Positions 25,228 through 32,403 of a stretch of 64,000 nucleotides of DNA are shown in pieces (the first letter of the stretch is position 1; each line of letters starts with the position of its first letter). A model generated the notes under the pieces. It made no database searches. It saw only the letters and a program-made list of their open reading frames with translations, and was not told where the DNA came from. The translations under genes were made by a program, and so were the position numbers. Source of the stretch: Niastella caeni (GTDB lineage: Bacteria > Bacteroidota > Bacteroidia > Chitinophagales > Chitinophagaceae); contig NZ_STFF01000007.1 in the NCBI RefSeq assembly GCF_004834005.1, forward strand, positions 124,001 through 188,000. The letters are read 5' to 3'.

Positions 25228-25914
25228 TTACCAGTTTGAAAAAATACGATTGAAAATTTCATCCACCACGTTTTTAATGATGGTTTCATTTAACTGGGCC
25301 TCCGCCTGCGAAATGGTCAGGTTGGCCGAATAATCGAAGTTACGGGAAACATCGGCTTCAAAGTTCTTTGTTTGGTCAAGGTTGTTTTTAAAATTGAGAT
25401 GGACAGTCACCGTCAAACGTTGTGTGGCAGCCTGCTGGTTCGAAATACCTGCTGTGGTTACAGTATAACCCGTTATCTGGCCGTTGATATCATAATGCGC
25501 ATCGTCGGTTTGCACACCGGTTAACCTGGTTTGCCCGGTTATTTTCTGTCTTAATTTATCTGTTATCTGCGGGCTCAGTTGTGGATTGATATACCGGGCC
25601 CGGTTCTCAATATAATTTACCCGAAATGTCTTTACTTCCTGGGGAATTGAACCTATGTCCTTGAATGAATAACAACCTGTGAACAGGAGAGCAATTGGCA
25701 GTAGGCAATAGGCAATAAGAAATCGTGAAACGGCAAACGGCAAACGGCCAACGGTAAAACGGGTTGCCAGTTTCAAACGGCGGGTTACCCCGACGTGTCG
25801 GGGCAGGTTACAAGTTGCAGGGCCTTTTGCTTTGAAATTAAGAACCTTGGACCGGAACCCCTGAAACCTGGAACTTGTAACCTGTAACTTGTATTCTTCA
25901 TTCCTTGATATCAT
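25228..25914 (-). CDS. lptE: LptE-like LPS-assembly lipoprotein
   Basis: The open frame spans 228 codons, but only the part after the lipobox (LLFTGC) is clearly protein-like: 'CYSFKDIGSIPQEVKTFRVNYIENRARYINPQLSPQITDKLRQKI', the beginning of Bacteroidota LptE. LptE plugs LptD in the outer membrane for LPS export. The first about 55 codons are made of repeats (GTAACCTGTAACTTG words, palindrome 25788-25803, CAAACGGCAAACGG words). There is no Met between the ATG at 25914 and the lipobox. A TTG about 19 codons before the lipobox Cys, giving LPFAVSRFLIAYCLLPIALL, is the likelier start, leaving a mature protein of about 150 residues. Position between the sigma-54 regulator and secG is typical. Confidence 0.82.
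   Translation of the reverse strand: MISRNEEYKLQVTSSRFQGFRSKVLNFKAKGPATCNLPRHVGVTRRLKLATRFTVGRLPFAVSRFLIAYCLLPIALLFTGCYSFKDIGSIPQEVKTFRVNYIENRARYINPQLSPQITDKLRQKITGQTRLTGVQTDDAHYDINGQITGYTVTTAGISNQQAATQRLTVTVHLNFKNNLDQTKNFEADVSRNFDYSANLTISQAEAQLNETIIKNVVDEIFNRIFSNW
25788..25803. repeat. Perfect 16-bp palindrome family F
   Basis: CCCCGACGTGTCGGGG except for the central GT/GT step reads the same on both strands. It lies inside the 5' part of the lptE frame; similar cores occur at 20061-20076, 28949-28964 and 59148-59173. Confidence 0.6.
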
Positions 25915-27142
25915 ATTCTTTTAATTTACGGTACAACGTCCTTTCACTGATACCCAGATCAAGGGCTGCGTCCTTGCGTTTGCCTTTATGTTTTTTAAGC
26001 GCTTTTTCAATCAGCTCTTTTTCCTTGTCCATGATGTTCAGCGACTCATCTACTTCTTCGTGATGATGAATATCTTCATTATCATGGTGGATCATCACGG
26101 GTTGTGAAGGACCGGTTCCTACGGGTTGCATGTACGTTGCTGGTAACAGCTCTTTCGTCTTCAACTCGTTTATCAACGATTGGTTTTGCACGCTCGTACC
26201 CGGGTTTTGCAGAATATCCACAAACATCTTTTTCAGCTCGGTCACATCTTTCTTCATATCGAAAAAGAGCTTGTACAGGATCTCTCTTTCATTGGCAAAT
26301 TCATGGCCGTTGGCCACCGGGTTGCCGCTTCCATGCGCCAGCACCGGCAGGCGGTTGAAATCGCGATTGGGTAAAAAGCGTTTCAGTTCCTGGGCCGAAA
26401 CCAGCCTGTCGGTGGCCAGTACCGAGATCTGTTCTGCAATATTCTTCAATTCACGCACATTCCCGGGCCAGGGATAATTAATTAACACATCTTTTGCCTC
26501 ATCGTCTAATTGCACCGGTGTGGTTTTATACCGTTCTGCAAAGTCAACACTAAATCTTCTGAACAGGAGGGGAATGTCTTCGGGCCGGTCGCGCAGGGCT
26601 GGTACCCTGATGGGCACCGTGCTCAACCGGTAATACAGGTCTTCCCTGAACTTACCATTTTGTGTAAAGGTGAGCAGGTCTTTATTGGTGGCGGCAATTA
26701 CCCGTACATCGGTTTTTTGAACTTTAGAGGAACCAACGCGAATGAACTCACCGGTTTCCAGTACCCGCAACAGGCGGGCCTGTGTGCCGAGCGGCATTTC
26801 GCCAATTTCATCGAGGAAAATGGTACCGCCGTTCACGGTTTCAAAATAACCTTTACGGGCATCAACAGCACCGGTGAAAGAACCTTTTTCGTGCCCAAAC
26901 AATTCTGAGTCGATCGTTCCTTCGGGAATGGCGCCACAGTTAACTGCAATAAAAGGATTGTGTTTGCGTGCCGATAAAGCATGGATGATAACCGAAAATG
27001 CTTCTTTACCTACGCCGCTTTCCCCGGCGATCAACACGGTAAGGTCGGTATTGCTTACCTGTGCAGCTACCTGCAGGGCAAAGTTCAATGCCGGCGCGTT
27101 ACCGATAATGTTGAACCTGTTTTTAATACTTTGAATATCCAC
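25898..27142 (-). CDS. Sigma-54-dependent transcriptional activator without receiver domain
   Basis: 414 residues. The AAA+ module has Walker A GESGVGKE (40-47), the sigma-54 contact loop GSFTGA (87-92), Walker B 'GGTIFLDEIG' and the arginine-finger region 'FREDLYYRLSTVPIRVPALRDRPEDI'. A Fis-type helix-turn-helix closes the protein ('DAALDLGISERTLYRKLKEYD'). There is no N-terminal sensor, so activity may be set by expression level or by the Met/His/Glu-rich linker (about 325-385). The start is GTG at 27142. Its stop overlaps the annotated lptE frame by 17 bp. This gene sits between miaB and lptE, a conserved Bacteroidota arrangement; targets are unknown. Confidence 0.93.
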   Translation of the reverse strand: MDIQSIKNRFNIIGNAPALNFALQVAAQVSNTDLTVLIAGESGVGKEAFSVIIHALSARKHNPFIAVNCGAIPEGTIDSELFGHEKGSFTGAVDARKGYFETVNGGTIFLDEIGEMPLGTQARLLRVLETGEFIRVGSSKVQKTDVRVIAATNKDLLTFTQNGKFREDLYYRLSTVPIRVPALRDRPEDIPLLFRRFSVDFAERYKTTPVQLDDEAKDVLINYPWPGNVRELKNIAEQISVLATDRLVSAQELKRFLPNRDFNRLPVLAHGSGNPVANGHEFANEREILYKLFFDMKKDVTELKKMFVDILQNPGTSVQNQSLINELKTKELLPATYMQPVGTGPSQPVMIHHDNEDIHHHEEVDESLNIMDKEKELIEKALKKHKGKRKDAALDLGISERTLYRKLKEYDIKE

Positions 27143-27409
27143 TTTATTACTAATTTTTTCAGATACCCCCTGCGGTTATCAGTGATAATTTTGCATGAAG
27201 GTGATCCGGATTATTTTAATCAGGGCTAAGCCCTGTATGTTTTATCTGTCTTTTTTATATTGCCCTTTTGAGGCTGGGCGGGTTTGACCTGTTGTCAAAC
27301 ATTGCGATAGTTTCAAGACTCTTTCAACTGGTTTTGAAAGATAACGCTTATTATGGAGCTGTTACCGGTTACCAGGTACCGGGAACCGGAGCCTGGTAAC
27401 CGGCAACCA

Positions 27410-28852
27410 TTATGGTTCAATTTTACCAATCAGTGTTGCGCCTGTGCAATCATACACTTTAACCATTACATAATTGCCTTTGTTCAACGCGTATTGTTCT
27501 TTTGGAAAAACAACTACTTTATTCTGGCTGTTACGTCCCATCCAATCCTGGTCGCTTTTCTTACTGTTCCCTTCTATCAAAACTTTAAATGTTTTACCAA
27601 CGTCCTGCTGGTTACTTTCACGGCTCAGCGCATTTTGCAGTTTTACGATCTCATCCAACCGCTTTTTCTTAACTTCTTCAGGCACATCGTCTTTATACCG
27701 GCGGGCAGCCAGGGTTCCCGGGCGCTCACTGTAAAAGAACATATAGCTCATATCGTAACGGCTGTGTTTCATGATGCCGAGGGTATCGGCATGGTCTTCC
27801 TCTGTTTCGGTACAAAAACCGGCAATGATATCGGAGCTGATGCCGCAATCGGGCATTATTTCCCTGATGCGATCTACTTTGGCCATATACCATTCGCGGG
27901 TATACGTTCGGTTCATCAGTTGCAATACCCGGGTAGAACCGCTTTGTACCGGCAGGTGAATGTATTTACAGATGTTCTCATACTTCGCCATGGTGAACAA
28001 TACATCGTCGGTAATGTCTTTGGGGTGCGAAGTTGAAAAACGAACGCGTAACGACGGATCGATCAGCGCCACCATTTCTAGCAGGTTGGCGAAAGTTACA
28101 GGTGCTCCGGTGGAGGGGGCGTTGGCTGCCTCTTGGTCTGGGACCCAGTGGTAACTATCTACATTCTGGCCCAGCAGGGTTACTTCTTTATACCCGTTAT
28201 TGAACAGATCAGTGCATTCTTTTACAATGGAATGAGCGTCGCGGCTGCGTTCGCGGCCCCGGGTAAAGGGTACCACGCAGAACGAGCACATATTATTACA
28301 ACCCCGCATGATGCTCACAAAACCCGACACGCCATTACTGTCTAACCGAACGGGGGAGATGTCGGCATAGGTTTCTTCCCGGCTCAACAACACATTCACT
28401 GCTTTCTGGCCGGTTTCGGCTTCCAGGATCAGGCCAGGCAAACTGCGGTAGGCATCGGGGCCCACCACCATGTCAACCAGCTTTTCTTCTTCCAGGAATT
28501 TCGCCTTTAACCGCTCGGCCATACAGCCCAATACCCCGATCAGGGCGCCGGGATTGTTCTTTTTAACAATGCGCAGGTCGCTCAGGCGTTTGCGCACGGT
28601 TTGTTCGGCTTTTTCGCGAATAGAACAGGTATTGATCAGGATAAGGTCGGCTTCCTCGAAGTTGCGGGTAGCGCCAAATCCGTTCTCGTTCAGAATTGAG
28701 GCTACGATCTCGCTGTCGGAGAAATTCATTTGACAGCCGTAGCTTTCGATATAGAATTTTTTATTATATGCAGTAGGGTCATTTACAAATGGGGCATAGG
28801 CTTCTCCCTGCCTGCTTTCCTCGTGCATCGTATGGTTCATCCGCTCTGGCAT
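27410..28852 (-). CDS. miaB: tRNA-2-methylthio-N6-dimethylallyladenosine synthase
   Basis: About 480 residues of the radical-SAM methylthiotransferase family; it adds the 2-methylthio group to i6A37 of tRNAs reading UNN codons. The N-terminal domain has the three cluster cysteines in 'SYGCQMNFSDSE', 'NTCSIREKAE' and 'LGCMAERLK'. The radical-SAM CxxxCxxC is 'RGCNNMCSFC'. A TRAM domain closes the protein ('VLIEGNSKKSDQDWMGRNSQNKVVVFP'). Three Met codons (28852, 28840, 28828) precede the conserved region and I cannot decide among them; a longer frame to 28924 has no family similarity. The 267-bp spacer to the regulator gene downstream contains GGTTACCAGG-type repeats. Confidence 0.95.
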   Translation of the reverse strand: MPERMNHTMHEESRQGEAYAPFVNDPTAYNKKFYIESYGCQMNFSDSEIVASILNENGFGATRNFEEADLILINTCSIREKAEQTVRKRLSDLRIVKKNNPGALIGVLGCMAERLKAKFLEEEKLVDMVVGPDAYRSLPGLILEAETGQKAVNVLLSREETYADISPVRLDSNGVSGFVSIMRGCNNMCSFCVVPFTRGRERSRDAHSIVKECTDLFNNGYKEVTLLGQNVDSYHWVPDQEAANAPSTGAPVTFANLLEMVALIDPSLRVRFSTSHPKDITDDVLFTMAKYENICKYIHLPVQSGSTRVLQLMNRTYTREWYMAKVDRIREIMPDCGISSDIIAGFCTETEEDHADTLGIMKHSRYDMSYMFFYSERPGTLAARRYKDDVPEEVKKKRLDEIVKLQNALSRESNQQDVGKTFKVLIEGNSKKSDQDWMGRNSQNKVVVFPKEQYALNKGNYVMVKVYDCTGATLIGKIEP

Positions 28853-28948
28853 CAACAATTTCAGTTTTTGGGATGGCAAAGATAGCCAAAAATGGGTAAA
28901 AATGACAGGTTGACAGAAAGCCAAGGTACTAATTTGCTAATGTGATAA

Positions 28949-29022
28949 TCCCTACATATCGGGACAAGTTGTGCTAATGGAATATAGGAATATGGCTGCA
29001 CGCTGCACGCTACATGCAAAAA
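28949..29022. repeat. Degenerate family F palindrome followed by family A repeat
   Basis: TCCCTACATATCGGGA (28949-28964) is an imperfect version of TCCCGATATATCGGGA. It is followed by GGCTGCACGCTGCACGCTAC and CATGCAAAAACAG. Part of the 350-bp gap upstream of miaB. Confidence 0.5.
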
Positions 29023-29025
29023 CAG

Positions 29026-29141
29026 CTAGTGGTAAGTAGCCAGTGGCTAGTAGGGAATACAGTCTGAAAACTGGCAAGGTGAATAAGTAGCGAGTGATGC
29101 TAAGAAACCCTACTAGCCATTTACCACTAGCTACTAGCTTA
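29026..29141. repeat. Repeat family C, about 116 bp, inverted relative to the other copies
   Basis: Starts CTAGTGGTAAGTAGCCAGTG and ends CCACTAGCTACTAGCTT, with GGCAAGGTGAATAA in the core. It is the reverse complement of the elements at 34755 and 39826. Its ends are complementary, so it could fold into one long hairpin. Confidence 0.65.
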
Positions 29142-29148
29142 AAAACAA

Positions 29149-29179
29149 AAACGGCTGCTGTTAAAAACAGCAACCGTTT
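29149..29179 (-). terminator. Rho-independent terminator of the DNRLRE gene
   Basis: AAACGG plus CTGCTGTT pair with AACAGCA and CCGTTT; on the minus strand the stem is followed by TTTTTGTTTTT. Confidence 0.8.
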
Positions 29180-29204
29180 AAAAGGGGGGGGACCTACTAT
29201 TCCT

Positions 29205-30215
29205 TTATTTAGAAATGATAAAAGGATTAGCCGTTTTACTATTTCCCTGCTTAACTACCAGTACTGCCATTTTATTTTTCAGCAAACTGTTGTCGAGGTT
29301 AATAGTTCTTGTGTGTTTTCCTTTAGTTCCATCTACTTCCAGTGTTTTTAATACTGCGCCTTCAATGGTAACGATCTCTACGTACGTTTTTCCTTCTTTG
29401 CTTAATTCATAATCAACAGTAACAACATTAGAAGAAAGATTGGCTTTCACCAGCGCAGAAACGCCGTTGCTTACTTTACCATTTGCACCCAGTACATCAG
29501 GCGTAACTATTTTGCTCTCCTGAGTAGCGGTTCTTGCTGCTGCACCTGAGCAGAAATTCAATCCTAATCTGAGTTTAGGACGTTTTGCGGCAACAGAATA
29601 ATCGCTGGAAGCAAAAATAATTGAACGGTAAATTGATTCAGTTTGCAACCTGATCAATAAACCATGACGGCTTGCTGGTGGCTGGTTGATAATGTCCTGA
29701 ATTAAGGTTGTAATATTCAGATCAACTACATCATAGTTAAACGTAACACCATTTGAGCCGGGCAGCGACACCTGGTTAGCAGCTGTTGAAGTTGGTGAAG
29801 TATTCCATGTTACTGTGTTCTCATCCCAGGCGCTGGTAACACGTTGTACATAACAGTTATTATCGCCCTGATTTCCCTGAGGAGCAGATAATGAAGAAGG
29901 CTTGCCATATAATGAAAGGTAGGCATATGTTACTACAGTTCCCTGGGGGATCAATTGCAGATCAGCAAAATCAATCAATGCACGGGTGGCTCCATCAGAA
30001 CCACCAGCAGAATACCATGTCCAGGCAACAGGCGCCATTTCTTCCAGTGTACCGAAATTACTATTAGCGGCAGAAGGTATACCGTTAATATATCCGATAT
30101 GCGTGTCTTTACCACGGCAGGCATCAGGTTGTAACGTTATTTCAGTTTGTGTTTGACTGAATGCGCTGCTGGCAGCGAGAATAGCTAATGCTGATAGTAA
30201 GTTGATTTTTTTCAT
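29205..30215 (-). CDS. Secreted DNRLRE-domain protein with T9SS-type C-terminal domain
   Basis: A 336-residue protein with a signal peptide (about 1-20, SSAFS-Q). Residues about 25-220 show the DNRLRE pattern: 'TRALIDFADLQLIPQGTVVTYAYLSLYG', 'TSAWDENTVTWNTSPTS' and 'HGLLIRLQTESIYRSIIFASSDYSVAAKRPKLRL'. The C-terminal about 75 residues ('VDYELSKEGKTYVEIVTIEGAVLKTLEVDGTKGKHT...MAVLVVKQGNSKTANPFIISK') resemble the type A sorting domain used by the type IX secretion system. It is therefore probably exported to the cell surface or medium, possibly as an adhesin or carbohydrate-binding accessory. It has no neighbour that points to a substrate. Confidence 0.82.
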   Translation of the reverse strand: MKKINLLSALAILAASSAFSQTQTEITLQPDACRGKDTHIGYINGIPSAANSNFGTLEEMAPVAWTWYSAGGSDGATRALIDFADLQLIPQGTVVTYAYLSLYGKPSSLSAPQGNQGDNNCYVQRVTSAWDENTVTWNTSPTSTAANQVSLPGSNGVTFNYDVVDLNITTLIQDIINQPPASRHGLLIRLQTESIYRSIIFASSDYSVAAKRPKLRLGLNFCSGAAARTATQESKIVTPDVLGANGKVSNGVSALVKANLSSNVVTVDYELSKEGKTYVEIVTIEGAVLKTLEVDGTKGKHTRTINLDNSLLKNKMAVLVVKQGNSKTANPFIISK

Positions 30216-30338
30216 AAAATAAAGTGTTGTGTGGTTTGAAAAGTGTTCAAATGAAAAATTGATAATGTTTTGGTGGTTTCTGAACTGTTTTTCCTCAATA
30301 ATAAAAGTTTAATGGTTATCAGGCATACGTTGCTCATG

Positions 30339-30378
30339 CAACACCAACAGGATGCCCATACTGCTGGTGTTGTTTTTT
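30339..30378 (+). terminator. Orphan plus-strand terminator
   Basis: CAACACCAACAG (30339-30350) pairs with CTGCTGGTGTTG (30361-30372) with one mismatch, followed by TTTTTT. Flanking genes are both on the minus strand. Confidence 0.6.
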
Positions 30379-30582
30379 CCTGCAGAAAAAAAGAGTTTTA
30401 TAATGTTGTAAATAGTGTCCTGCGCCGAAAGGGCGTTGAACAAGGTAGAAGGTGTTGCTTTAACAGATAGGAATCGTTTGGAAGTATAACGTAAATATTA
30501 TCAATATGCGATAATTATATAACGTGTACCTGCAAATGATTTGTGAATTTACAATGCGGTGGTGATATCGGCGGATAATTTT

Positions 30583-30645
30583 AATAAACGTGTTGATTTC
30601 GACAATAAACGTGTAGATTTTGGCAATAAGCGTGTAACAGAAGGC
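30583..30645. repeat. Three tandem 21-bp repeats
   Basis: Units begin with AATAAACGTGT, AATAAACGTGT and AATAAGCGTGT at 30583, 30604 and 30625. The array ends 2 bp before the stop codon of the methyltransferase gene. Confidence 0.8.
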
Positions 30646-30647
30646 TA

Positions 30648-31499
30648 CTATTTCCCAAATAGAACGTATCCATAAGTCTTGTTTCCTATTTCACGCGCTT
30701 TTTTAGGAAAAAGTTTTATGATGAGGTTCATCGGAAATTTAAAGGGAGGCAGTGTGCGGCCGATGCGGTCGCCTTCGTCGAGCAGAAAAATATTTTCATG
30801 CACCTTCCAGCCATGACTGGTGAAAAATGCGATGGGATCGCTTACATTGAATTGCAGAGGTGCTTTGGTAAGTATTTTTTTCAGGTCGGTGGCCCGGCGA
30901 TGACGGCGCAAGCCGCCATGATAATCCATTATCCAGTAATGAAAAGACTGTGTAGCAAAAATATCTGCCGATAATTGTGCGCCCTGTTCATTGGTAAGAT
31001 AGCCCACAACACCCTCGGTAATAATAAGGGCTCGCTTGCATGTGCTTCCCAGTTGGGCAAAAAGCCTTTTTCGTTCCTGGTTATCGGAGAGGTCTGCCGC
31101 TATTCGTTGCAGGTGACAGGCTGGCTTTTCATTTTCGAGCTGTTTGTTTTTATAATCGATCATGTTAGGGAAATCTACTTCCACCCAACGCAAATTTACC
31201 GGAAGTGGCATTCGGTAAGGCCGGGTGTCGAGGCCCGCGCCTAAATTAATAACGGTGTCGATACCGCGTTCAATGGCTATATTGATCAGACGGTCGATAC
31301 CGGTTGTACGCGTGACCATGGCAAAAGCCATATGCTCTTTAATAGGAGTGGCCTCAACCATTTTAAAACCCCGTTCTCCGGCCAGCTTCCTCGCCAGCGG
31401 ATCTTTAAACACTGCATCAGCACGTTCCGATTCCAGTGCCCGGTATGCAGCTATCCAAAGCGCGGTATCAGAAACGTTATTGATCAGTTGTTCTTGCAT
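30648..31499 (-). CDS. LCMT/PPM1-type SAM-dependent methyltransferase
   Basis: A 283-residue class I methyltransferase. Motif I is 'TVINLGAGLDTRPYRMP', characteristic of the leucine carboxyl methyltransferase-like family, and 'RWVEVDFPNMIDYKN' and 'LIITEGVVGYLTNEQGAQL' are later family motifs. Such bacterial proteins act on small molecules or polyketide-type acids; the substrate here is unknown. No biosynthetic cluster is adjacent. The ATG at 31499 gives the usual N-terminus 'NVSDTALWIAAYRALESERADAVFKDPLA'. Confidence 0.87.
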   Translation of the reverse strand: MQEQLINNVSDTALWIAAYRALESERADAVFKDPLARKLAGERGFKMVEATPIKEHMAFAMVTRTTGIDRLINIAIERGIDTVINLGAGLDTRPYRMPLPVNLRWVEVDFPNMIDYKNKQLENEKPACHLQRIAADLSDNQERKRLFAQLGSTCKRALIITEGVVGYLTNEQGAQLSADIFATQSFHYWIMDYHGGLRRHRRATDLKKILTKAPLQFNVSDPIAFFTSHGWKVHENIFLLDEGDRIGRTLPPFKFPMNLIIKLFPKKAREIGNKTYGYVLFGK

Positions 31500-31681
31500 A
31501 AACGGGAATCTCGATGGTGAATAAAAACGGTTACGCCTTGCTGTAACCTGCTCTATATAAATTTAATCAATTTTTGGCAGAGTAGGAGAGGCGCATGAGC
31601 AGGCTTTTTTAAGAAATAGCGTTTTATATTAATTTTTAATGCATTTTTGGATATTATCATTTAAATAATGCCATTTTTTTA

Positions 31682-32162
31682 ATGGAAGAAGTACAGATTC
31701 AACTACCGGAAGAACTTAAACAGACTAAATTTCGGGCTTTGGATGGACTTAAGGGTGTGTCGATCTTACTTGTTATTATATCTCATATTTTAAAGGGGTA
31801 TAGAATACCTGATTATTACACCGGTAGAATTGGGGTGTATATTTTTTTGTGATCAGAGGATTTTTAATCACTGCTTTATTATTGAAGAAAGACTTAAGTA
31901 CGGCAAGGTGAGCCTTAAAAATTTTATATAAGAAGGTGTTTCAGGATTTTACCGGTTGTTTTTTGTATTTGATCGTCAATATTTTCTTAAACAGATATGT
32001 GTGGCAGCAACTGTTTACATTTCAACAACCCTGGTTTAAGGGAATGCCAGCATTTGGGCGCTGTTATAAAATATAATTGCGATGTTTGTAGTGGCTGTAT
32101 TGTCCTATACGCTTTATGAAAGAAAATTTCTTGCCTACAAGGATCATTTTAAAAAAGTATAA
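31682..32162 (+). pseudogene. Decayed acyltransferase 3 family gene
   Basis: Translation from the ATG at 31682 gives 'FRALDGLKGVSILLVIISH' and 'GRIGVYIF', the first helix and loop of acyltransferase 3 proteins. A frameshift in the T-run near 31845 then moves the family sequence 'FVIRGFLITALLLKKDLS' to another frame, where a TGA stops it. Further shifts follow ('KVSLKNF', 'RILPVV'). The last part, 'IAMFVVAVLSYTLYERKFLAYKDHFKKV' and a TAA, matches the family C-terminus. Total about 480 bp instead of about 1.1 kb, so a large internal part is also missing. The ancestor would have been an O-acyltransferase of the inner membrane. The remnant lies immediately upstream of the tRNA genes. Confidence 0.75.
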
Positions 32163-32210
32163 AAGGCGGCCTGGGTTATCATTGAATTTGTTAACTTAGA
32201 GATAATACCA

Positions 32211-32272
32211 GCAGAAGTAGCTCAGTTGGTAGTCCGCCAACTGGCGGATCCCAAGCTGAAAGTCGCGAGTTC
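32211..32272 (+). pseudogene. Broken tRNA-Gly copy interrupted by a palindrome
   Basis: GCAGAAGTAGCTCAGTTGG is a tRNA 5' half (acceptor, D-stem and D-loop). Next, in place of the end of the D-stem and the 5' anticodon stem, comes the palindrome TCCGCCAACTGGCGGA (32233-32248). TCCCAAGCTG (anticodon CCC loop and stem) and GTCGCGAGTTCG (T-arm) follow, and then the sequence runs straight into the acceptor stem of the intact tRNA. The T-stem 3' side and acceptor 3' side are lost, so it cannot fold into a tRNA. Confidence 0.75.
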
Positions 32273-32345
32273 GCGGAAGTAGCTCACCTGGTAGAGCGAA
32301 AGCTTCCCAAGCTTTAGGTAGCGGGTTCGAGTCCCGTCTTCCGCT
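32273..32345 (+). tRNA. tRNA-Gly (anticodon CCC)
   Basis: A 73-nt cloverleaf: acceptor GCGGAAG/CTTCCGC with discriminator T, D-arm GCTC...GAGC, anticodon stem AAAGC/GCTTT around loop TTCCCAA (anticodon CCC, reads GGG), T-arm GCGGG-TTCGAGT-CCCGT. CCA is not encoded (CTG follows). A terminator follows 2 bp downstream. Confidence 0.95.
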
Positions 32346-32347
32346 CT

Positions 32348-32380
32348 GAAAAGGCAATCGTTCAGGTTGCCTTTTCTTTT
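32348..32380. terminator. Terminator shared by tRNA-Gly and the TolC gene
   Basis: GAAAAGGCAA (32348-32357) pairs with TTGCCTTTTC (32367-32376), then TTTT. The stem's A/T ends allow function on both strands between the convergent genes. Confidence 0.8.
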
Positions 32381-32403
32381 ACACTCCCTTATTTTCATGT
32401 ATC

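Larger units (their letters stand above)
30216..30647. other. Intergenic spacer with an orphan terminator and a tandem repeat
   Basis: About 432 bp between two minus-strand genes. It should hold the promoter of the DNRLRE gene. It contains a plus-strand hairpin terminator (30339-30378) and three 21-bp repeats (30583-30645). No coding frame is supported. Confidence 0.6.

Noticed and set aside
28853..28924. 24-residue N-terminal extension of MiaB
   Set aside because: It has no similarity to the family and lies in the intergenic region; the usual start is one of the Met codons at 28852-28828.
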